6,717 nucleotides of DNA, taken from NCBI GenBank assembly GCA_030642225.1, contig DAOWOC010000059.1, positions 1-6,717 of the forward strand, read 5' to 3'. Position 1 is the stretch's first letter. The number at the start of each line of letters is the position of its first letter. The notes below the pieces were generated by a model, which was given only the letters and a program-made list of their open reading frames with translations, was not told where the DNA came from and ran no database searches. Positions 1-5,141 of the stretch are shown in pieces. Made by a program: the position numbers and the translations under genes. The stretch comes from Deltaproteobacteria bacterium. GTDB lineage: Bacteria; Desulfobacterota; DAOWOC01.

Positions 1-1
1 A

Positions 2-334
2 GAATCTCAATTGGTAAATGATCTGACAGCGTTTGATAATATTATTATTGATACTGGTGGCGGTATTATTGAACGGCCTGAAAATATTGATAAACTGCGG
101 ATAAATTCACGTATATTCTGGTTAAAGGCATCGGTTGACGTGATTGTTTCCAGGATTAAGGGGGATACTGAGCGGCCTGCATTATCTACTGGAAAAACTT
201 TTACCGAAGAGGTAAAAGACATTTTAAAGCAAAGGACTCCTAAATATAAAAGTTCTGCTCAATATGAGATTGATACAGATATGTTAACCCCTATGCAGGT
301 GACAGACAGGATTATTGAAATATGGAAGGGGTAG
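2..334 (+). CDS. aroK: Shikimate kinase, C-terminal part (5' end outside window)
   Basis: The reading frame is open from the left edge to the TAG at 332-334, giving about 110 residues; a whole family member is near 170, so the N-terminal P-loop third is missing. Visible family features, in order, are the DTGGG segment of the shikimate-binding site (bases about 53-67), a WLKAS strand that corresponds to the usual 'v-W/Y-L-d-a' strand, the lid motif ERPAL with its arginine (about 170-184), and the late QRTPKY segment that matches the family's R-x-P-x-Y. The enzyme phosphorylates the 3-hydroxyl of shikimate with ATP in the cytoplasmic chorismate pathway. The TTG at 11 is not a real start because the frame continues upstream and the conserved fold needs that upstream part. 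The next gene follows closely on the same strand, so this may be the upstream member of the same transcript, although the function has no obvious link to the exporter. Identification rests on motif recognition; a related small-molecule kinase is the main alternative. Confidence 0.85.
   Translation, partial: ESQLVNDLTAFDNIIIDTGGGIIERPENIDKLRINSRIFWLKASVDVIVSRIKGDTERPALSTGKTFTEEVKDILKQRTPKYKSSAQYEIDTDMLTPMQVTDRIIEIWKG
324..331 (+). promoter_or_regulatory. Shine-Dalgarno-like GGAAGGGG with ambiguous target
   Basis: This purine-rich site lies in the last codons of the shikimate kinase, 10 bases before an ATG at 342. That ATG opens only a 10-codon frame (342-374, stop TAA), which overlaps the first possible start of the transglutaminase gene in a different frame. 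The site may therefore be incidental, may drive a tiny leader peptide, or may mark the original start of the downstream gene if a one-base shift lies between 342 and 374. Confidence 0.3.
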
Positions 335-357
335 CAGAAAAATGATTTTTATTAATT

Positions 358-1914
358 TTGGTAAGTTTGTATAAAATCGTTAATCATAATGAGAAAAATA
401 TAGTGAAAGATAAACCATTTAAAAAAAATACAAGATTTAATCTAATCGGAGTCTTTTTTATAGTAATATGTTTATCTACTTCTTTTATGCTTTTTCAAAA
501 ATTTTTTTCTGATAATAAAAATTCAATTTTAATAAATCCTAATGATTTTACTGAATATTCAGAAGGTTTTAAAGAAGACTGGATGGATATTTTTCTTAAA
601 GGGGAAAAAATAGGTTATTCCATGAACAGGTTTTATGTTGTTAAAGAGGGTTATTCCATAGAGGAAAAGGTCTTTTTACGTATGAATCTTATGAATAATG
701 TTCGTGAAATTTCTACTATAATAATGGCCAAACTTGATAAAAATTTTCAGCTTTTAAGTTTTAATCTCAATATGTTATCAGGTATTATTAAATATAAACT
801 TGAAGGTTATTTTGATGGTAAAAATATTATTATTAAGGGCAGGGGAGACAATAGTTCATATAAAATACCTGTTGATTCTCCCCCAATTTTAATCACATCC
901 CTTTCACACTTATTACGGGGGCAGGAGTTGATAAAGGGCAGAAGTTTTCAAATTCAATATTTTGATCCTGCTACTTTATCAAATAACACAATGACGATAA
1001 ATGTTATGGGAGAAGATTCCATACGGTTTAAAAAAGAGATTGTAAAGACCGTTCGACTTGAGATGGAAACATTAGGCCATAATTTTTCCATGTGGATGGA
1101 TAAAAATGGCGATATTCTAAAAGAAGAGGGGATTATGGGTCTTTCAATGATGCGTACAACAGCAGAAGATGCCCCTTTAAATATTGATAAATCAGGTGGA
1201 ACCGATTTTTATGATTTATCAGCAATACCTGTTGATTATAATTTCAGGGATCCAAGGTATATTGATTACCTTAAACTTGAGATACCTGGAGATATTGATC
1301 TACCGCAAGGGGCAAGGGGCGGAAGGCAGAGATTGAATGGCAATATACTTGAGATAAGACAGGAAGAATTTCCTATAAAAGCAGATTATTTATTGCCCTT
1401 TAATAAAACAACATCTTTTAATAAATATTTATCCCCTGAGCCATTTATAGAAAGCGATCATCCTGATATCATAAAAAAAGTTGATATGATTTTAAAAGGC
1501 GAGAATGACCCGATAAAGGCCGCCCAAAAAATATTATTATGGGTATATGAAAGATTAGAAAAAAAACCGGTTATTTCAATACCTGATGCCCTTACTGTTT
1601 TAAATATTATGGAGGGTGACTGCAATGAACATGCTGTCCTGCTTACAGCGTTGCTCAGGTCAGCAGGTATACCTGCCAGGCCTGTTGCCGGGATTACATT
1701 TAACAATGGTAAATTTTATTATCATGCCTGGGTGGAAGCCTATCTCGGTAAATGGATTTCAATGGATGGTGTTTTTAATCAAATGCCTGTTGATGCAACT
1801 CATGTTAAATTGTCGCAGGGAGAAATCTCAAATCAAATAGAAATTATACGGTTATTTGGTAAATTAAAAATAAAGGTTTTAGACTTTAATGATAAAAACA
1901 ATAAAAATAAATAA
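358..1914 (+). CDS. Membrane-anchored transglutaminase-like cysteine protease-fold protein
   Basis: This 518-residue protein has a short basic N-terminus, one hydrophobic helix (about residues 27-48) and no clear signal-peptidase site, so it is probably held in the inner membrane with the rest in the periplasm. Residues about 60-270 form a beta-rich region beginning W-M-D-I-F-L-K-G-E-K-I-G-Y, a layout often seen ahead of bacterial transglutaminase domains. The C-terminal domain (about 370-505) is transglutaminase-like, with all three triad positions: Cys422 in GDCNEHA, His456 in YYHAWVEAY and Asp470 in WISMDG, followed by the typical PVDATH stretch. Such domains act as cysteine peptidases, amidases or crosslinking enzymes; the substrate here is unknown. 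The start is uncertain: TTG 358 is the first start after the in-frame stop at 343 but has no good ribosome site, while GTG 403 has a weak GAG 9 bases upstream and is at least as likely, giving 503 residues. The gene overlaps the ABC ATPase by 26 bases, so a shared role with the exporter is probable. Confidence 0.85.
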   Translation: MVSLYKIVNHNEKNIVKDKPFKKNTRFNLIGVFFIVICLSTSFMLFQKFFSDNKNSILINPNDFTEYSEGFKEDWMDIFLKGEKIGYSMNRFYVVKEGYSIEEKVFLRMNLMNNVREISTIIMAKLDKNFQLLSFNLNMLSGIIKYKLEGYFDGKNIIIKGRGDNSSYKIPVDSPPILITSLSHLLRGQELIKGRSFQIQYFDPATLSNNTMTINVMGEDSIRFKKEIVKTVRLEMETLGHNFSMWMDKNGDILKEEGIMGLSMMRTTAEDAPLNIDKSGGTDFYDLSAIPVDYNFRDPRYIDYLKLEIPGDIDLPQGARGGRQRLNGNILEIRQEEFPIKADYLLPFNKTTSFNKYLSPEPFIESDHPDIIKKVDMILKGENDPIKAAQKILLWVYERLEKKPVISIPDALTVLNIMEGDCNEHAVLLTALLRSAGIPARPVAGITFNNGKFYYHAWVEAYLGKWISMDGVFNQMPVDATHVKLSQGEISNQIEIIRLFGKLKIKVLDFNDKNNKNK

Positions 1915-2632
1915 GTTATATGGCAAGATTAAAGCAGTTCATGAACTTGATCTTGATGTTCAAAAAGGGATTATTTATGGTTTTATAGGCCCTAATGGGG
2001 CTGGTAAGACAACAACTATCAAGATGCTGGCAGGAATACTCAAACCCACATCAGGAAAAATTTTTATTAATGGGATGGATATGGCGGTACATCCTGTTGA
2101 GATAAAAAAAATTACCGGATATATCCCTGACCGGCCATTTTTATATGAAAAATTGACAGGTTATGAATTCTTAAAATTTGTGGCCGGTCTTTATATGGTG
2201 GACCCGGTTAAAACAAAAAAATGCATAAAGGATTATCTTAATTTATTTGAATTAGAAAGATGGCAGGATGAATTGATAGAAACTTATTCGCATGGGATGA
2301 AGCAGCGGCTGATTATGAGCGCTGCTTTAATTCATGAGCCTGCGTTGTTAATTGTTGATGAACCCATGGTGGGGCTTGATCCAAAAGCCGGTCGGCTGGT
2401 TAAAGATATCTTTAAAAGGCTGGCGCAAAAAAATACTACGATATTCATGTCAACCCATACACTTTCCCTGGCGCATGAAATATGTGATGAGATTGCAGTT
2501 ATCCAAAAGGGGAGTGTGATAGCCTCTGGCACGACAGATGAATTGATGGTAGAAGCAAGCAAAGATGAAACCCTTGAAGATATTTTTCTGAAACTTACAA
2601 ACCAGGAAGGGTTTATAAATGATAGCATGTAG
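1889..2632 (+). CDS. ABC transporter ATP-binding protein (ABC-2 exporter class)
   Basis: This 247-residue cytoplasmic ATPase powers the permease encoded next. All core motifs are present: Walker A GPNGAGKTT (34-42), ABC signature YSHGM (133-137), Walker B ALLIVDEP with Asp157 and Glu158, D-loop GLDP (162-165) and switch His190 in MSTHT. The signature is SHG rather than SGG, and the Q-loop position in GYIPD carries Asp81 instead of Gln. From family knowledge, both variants are common in ATPases of ABC-2-type exporters and do not suggest loss of activity. Length is typical for one nucleotide-binding domain, so it should act as a homodimer. ATG 1889 lies inside the end of the transglutaminase gene (26-base overlap), with AAAGG at 1872-1876 as a weak ribosome site 12 bases upstream; translational coupling is likely. 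The specific cargo cannot be deduced. Confidence 0.95.
   Translation: MIKTIKINKLYGKIKAVHELDLDVQKGIIYGFIGPNGAGKTTTIKMLAGILKPTSGKIFINGMDMAVHPVEIKKITGYIPDRPFLYEKLTGYEFLKFVAGLYMVDPVKTKKCIKDYLNLFELERWQDELIETYSHGMKQRLIMSAALIHEPALLIVDEPMVGLDPKAGRLVKDIFKRLAQKNTTIFMSTHTLSLAHEICDEIAVIQKGSVIASGTTDELMVEASKDETLEDIFLKLTNQEGFINDSM
2604..2610 (+). promoter_or_regulatory. Ribosome binding site AGGAAGG for the permease gene
   Basis: A strong Shine-Dalgarno sequence lies inside the end of the ATPase gene, 8 bases before ATG 2619. It fixes the permease start and supports coupled translation across the 14-base overlap. Confidence 0.8.
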
Positions 2633-4316
2633 CCCTTTGATTTTTATAAGGATATTGACCTTTAAAAATCGGTTCCAAAAAATGTTATCCACAGGTAAAA
2701 AAAGGGTTTTCACACTACTCTTAATGGGGGGAATTTTTTGGACAGCAATTTTTGGCCTTACCTGGCGTGTATTGGTATATTTTCAATCTATTGAGGCCTT
2801 TGGTGATATCCTTGCAAAACAACTCTTAACCATGATCTTTTTAACATTTTTTTCATTACTCATATTTAGTAATATTATAACAGCATTATCCAATCTATTC
2901 CTTTCACACGATCTGGAATTTTGTCATGCCACACCCCTTGCAATTGAAGATATCTTTTTAAGTCGTTTTATTTACACAATAATGGACAGTTCATGGATGG
3001 TAATAATTTTTGGGTTACCGGTAATGCTGGCTTATGGCATGGTTTATAACGCTGATATTATTTATTATTTTACAATTATATTTACAGGTATTCCACTGAT
3101 TTTAATTTCATCTGCCACAGGTGTTCTTATAATACAATTTATTGTTACAATTTTTCCGGCTCATCGAACAAGGGATGTGGTTATACTGTTTTCAATATTT
3201 TTTGTAATTGCTGTTTTTTTAATGTTTCGTTTTTTAAAACCTGAAAAGTTAATCAACCCTGAATCCTTTCAAAGTCTCCTCGCTTATATAAGCGCCCTTA
3301 AAGGAACTAATTTTATTCTTCTTCCAAGTTACTGGGCAGGAGAAGCCCTGTGGGAAAAGTTGATAAACATAAACAAGAATGGCATTTTGTTTATTGCTCA
3401 ATTATGGTCAACTGCCTTAACACTGATATGGCTAAATATTTTTACAGCAAAGCACCTTTATTTTAATTCTTTTTCAAAATCTCAGGAGGGGGCAAGGAGA
3501 AAGAAAAAACTGAAATCATTGCTTGAAATTATAATTTCAATAATTATAGTGCCTTTTAAACAGGATATGAAAGAATTAATCGCAAAGGATATCCGCAGTT
3601 TCTTCAGGGACCATACTCAATGGTCACAGCTTTTTTTATTGGGCGCCCTTGTTGTGATATATATTTTTAATTTCAGGGTGATACCAATTGAAGGATCATT
3701 AATCAGGACATTTTATCTCCAGAATATCCTTGCTTTTTTAAATCTTGGTCTGGCAGGTTTTGTTATCTCTGCAATTTGTGTGCGTTTCGTCTTTCCAGCT
3801 ATAAGTATTGAGGGTAGAGCCTTTTGGATTATTAAAAATTCTCCGTTTACAATGAAGCGCTTTCTGCTTGGAAAATTTATTATTTATCTAATTCCAATGT
3901 TATTATTATCTGAAATTTTAATTGTTTATACAAATTATTTATTAGATGTAACTTTTTTTATGATGGTCTTGTCAACAATAACTATATTCTTTATGGTCTT
4001 TGGGATAGTTGCCCTTGGTATTGGCTTCGGGGCATTATATCCTGATTTTAATCATCAGAATATAGCCCAGGTCTCTACAAGTTTTGGCGGGGTTATTTAT
4101 ATGATTGGCAGCATACTTTTTATGGGGCTGATAATTATATTGGAAGCCGGACCAACTTACACTATTATAACTGCCCAAATCAAAAATACACAGATCAGTA
4201 TGGTTTCATGGGTATGGATATATTTTTCATTTACCATTGCCTTATTAATTAATATTATTACAATATTTTTTTCTTTCAGGATTGGGCTCAAATCTCTTTC
4301 AAATCGGAAAGAATAA
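2619..4316 (+). CDS. ABC exporter permease, about 12 membrane helices
   Basis: This 565-residue integral membrane protein is rich in Phe, Ile and Leu. I count about 12 hydrophobic segments, near residues 29-54, 68-95, 120-142, 147-178, 186-205, 254-276, 335-352, 366-390, 416-438, 443-471, 487-508 and 527-552. The two sets of six are separated by a basic, presumably cytoplasmic loop (about 285-325) that includes ARRKKKLK. The layout suggests two fused six-helix permease halves. The segment HATPLAIEDIFLSRFIY (103-119) resembles the cytoplasmic 'P-x-s-x-x-x-i-f-x-x-R-f' coupling region of long ABC-2-like permeases, possibly the Pfam ABC_tran_2 group; this assignment is from memory of the family pattern. 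It should form the channel for the ATPase encoded just upstream, which it overlaps by 14 bases. ATG 2619 is supported by AGGAAGG 8 bases ahead. Nothing in the sequence identifies the substrate; lipids, peptides or a substrate of the neighbouring transglutaminase are all possible. Confidence 0.85.
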   Translation: MIACSPLIFIRILTFKNRFQKMLSTGKKRVFTLLLMGGIFWTAIFGLTWRVLVYFQSIEAFGDILAKQLLTMIFLTFFSLLIFSNIITALSNLFLSHDLEFCHATPLAIEDIFLSRFIYTIMDSSWMVIIFGLPVMLAYGMVYNADIIYYFTIIFTGIPLILISSATGVLIIQFIVTIFPAHRTRDVVILFSIFFVIAVFLMFRFLKPEKLINPESFQSLLAYISALKGTNFILLPSYWAGEALWEKLININKNGILFIAQLWSTALTLIWLNIFTAKHLYFNSFSKSQEGARRKKKLKSLLEIIISIIIVPFKQDMKELIAKDIRSFFRDHTQWSQLFLLGALVVIYIFNFRVIPIEGSLIRTFYLQNILAFLNLGLAGFVISAICVRFVFPAISIEGRAFWIIKNSPFTMKRFLLGKFIIYLIPMLLLSEILIVYTNYLLDVTFFMMVLSTITIFFMVFGIVALGIGFGALYPDFNHQNIAQVSTSFGGVIYMIGSILFMGLIIILEAGPTYTIITAQIKNTQISMVSWVWIYFSFTIALLINIITIFFSFRIGLKSLSNRKE

Positions 4317-4336
4317 ATTTGCATATAATTTGCATA
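4316..4336 (+). repeat. Short direct repeat, AATTTGCATA twice at 11-base period
   Basis: Two identical 10-base copies lie at 4316-4325 and 4327-4336, starting at the permease stop codon and running into the intergenic gap. An 11-base period places both copies on roughly the same face of the helix, as expected for a tandem regulator site, but the sequence is AT-rich and chance cannot be ruled out. Confidence 0.5.
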
Positions 4337-4347
4337 AATTATAAATA
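4319..4347 (+). promoter_or_regulatory. Candidate sigma-70-type promoter for the STAS-cheY-cheA unit
   Basis: TTGCAT (4319-4324) and TAAATA (4342-4347) are separated by 17 bases. Each hexamer is only a partial match to consensus and the region is so AT-rich that such matches are expected by chance. The case rests mainly on position: this is the only gap between the exporter unit and the signalling unit, and the dyad overlaps the proposed promoter. Confidence 0.2.
4324..4343. promoter_or_regulatory. Perfect 20-base dyad: possible operator or weak hairpin
   Basis: The arms TATAATTT (4324-4331) and AAATTATA (4336-4343) are exact reverse complements around a GCAT centre. It sits just after the permease stop and about 70 bases before the STAS gene. 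All arm pairs are A-T and no T-run follows, so it would make a poor intrinsic terminator; an operator for the downstream chemotaxis unit is the better reading. The arm also contains a perfect TATAAT hexamer (4324-4329), but with no good -35 partner. Confidence 0.35.
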
Positions 4348-4414
4348 TATATCCAAAAATAGATTAAAATAACAATGAATCATATTTAATTAAGAGTAAA
4401 AATATTAAGGCAAT

Positions 4415-4714
4415 ATGTTAAATATTATTATAAATGAAGATATATTAAAAATAGAAGGTGATGTTGTAATTACCAATTTAAAGGAACTGCAAAAATCCCT
4501 TAAAAAGATAATGGATGAGAATAATATCTGTGGGCTGGATTTAACAGGGGTTAAACTTATAGATACGGCCGGAGTGCAATTAATTATTGTATTTTTAAAA
4601 TCATTTATAAAACATCATGAAATTTCAATCACGGGTATCAGTGAAACGGTTTTAAAAATACTTGAGATTACCGGTTTAAAAAATGAATTTGAAGATTATT
4701 TGAATACTAATTAG
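4415..4714 (+). CDS. Single-domain STAS protein (anti-sigma-antagonist-like)
   Basis: This 99-residue protein consists of one STAS domain and nothing else. The diagnostic stretch is GLDLTGVKLIDTAGVQLII (residues 40-58), matching the family's strand followed by D-[ST]-x-G and a helix; a later ITGLKNEF segment fits the typical last helix. Asp50-Thr51-Ala52-Gly53 places Thr51 where SpoIIAA of Bacillus carries its phosphorylated Ser58, so phospho-control is possible, but no anti-sigma kinase gene is in the window. Stand-alone STAS genes of this kind are often found beside cheY and cheA, where they probably act as small partner-binding modules; the exact role is not established. ATG 4415 is the first start after an in-frame TAA at 4406, with AAGG (4407-4410) only 4 bases ahead, a rather close ribosome site. 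It opens the chemotaxis unit, 39 bases before cheY. MlaB-like lipid-transport STAS proteins are an alternative that the context does not favour. Confidence 0.85.
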   Translation: MLNIIINEDILKIEGDVVITNLKELQKSLKKIMDENNICGLDLTGVKLIDTAGVQLIIVFLKSFIKHHEISITGISETVLKILEITGLKNEFEDYLNTN

Positions 4715-4753
4715 TCTGTAAAAAGGCGTCAAATTATTAACAAGGGGTCAACC

Positions 4754-5134
4754 ATGAATAAAACAATCTTGCTGGTAGACGATTCTCCCACATTAAGATT
4801 ATCCGTTCGTTTTTTGCTTCATGATGATGGCTTCAGGGTGATTGAGGCAAGGGATGGTATAGAAGGTCTAAGGAAGCTTAACGATATCATGAGAGATAAT
4901 ATAAAAATTCAAATGATTATTACTGATATAAATATGCCCGGCATGGATGGTCTTACCTTTATTAAAAAAGTAAAACAAATAGATGAGTTAAAATTTATTC
5001 CCATAATTGTCCTTTCCACTGAATTTGGAGATGATAAAAAAATGGAGGCAAAAGGCCTTGGCGTTGCCGGCTGGTTGCGCAAGCCTTTTAGGGATGAAAC
5101 CATTAAAAAAATTGTAAAAAAATTTGTGAGATAA
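4754..5134 (+). CDS. cheY: CheY-type single-domain response regulator
   Basis: This 126-residue receiver has no output domain. The acidic pair Asp9-Asp10 (LLVDDSPT) binds Mg2+, Asp58 in IITDINMPGMDG is the phosphoacceptor, Ser88 in VLSTE holds the switch Thr/Ser position, and Lys110-Pro111 in GWLRKPF completes the active site. The GW-x-x-KPF ending and the 'LSTE' segment are typical of CheY proteins encoded beside cheA rather than of receivers in transcription factors. It should be phosphorylated by the CheA encoded 7 bases downstream and then bind the flagellar switch or another target, such as a pilus or surface-motility system. ATG 4754 is supported by AAGGGG (4742-4747) 6 bases upstream. 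Residues 43-53 form a slightly longer loop before the phosphorylation strand than in Escherichia coli CheY. Confidence 0.95.
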   Translation: MNKTILLVDDSPTLRLSVRFLLHDDGFRVIEARDGIEGLRKLNDIMRDNIKIQMIITDINMPGMDGLTFIKKVKQIDELKFIPIIVLSTEFGDDKKMEAKGLGVAGWLRKPFRDETIKKIVKKFVR

Positions 5135-5141
5135 TTTTTGC

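Noticed and set aside
342..374. Ten-codon frame MIFINFGKFV as a leader peptide gene
   Set aside because: It has a fair ribosome site, but no attenuator hairpins, no run of regulatory codons and no T-run follow it; kept only as part of the start-site ambiguity.
2000..2300. Loss of the Q-loop Gln and altered signature (SHG) in the ATPase as signs of inactivity
   Set aside because: Asp at the Q-loop position and SHGM-type signatures are common in ABC-2 exporter ATPases; Walker A, Walker B Glu158 and His190 are intact.
2332..2628. Long minus-strand open frame opposite the ABC ATPase
   Set aside because: It lies fully antisense to a gene with all ABC motifs intact and its translation resembles no family; it is a shadow frame.
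3523..3540. Perfect 18-base palindrome TTGAAATTATAATTTCAA inside the permease gene
   Set aside because: It lies in codons for a hydrophobic Leu-Glu-Ile-Ile-Ile stretch in very AT-rich DNA, with no nearby gene start or end; chance is the simplest explanation.
4317..4345. Dyad after the permease as an intrinsic terminator
   Set aside because: The stem is entirely A-T pairs and no T-run follows, so it would be a very weak terminator.
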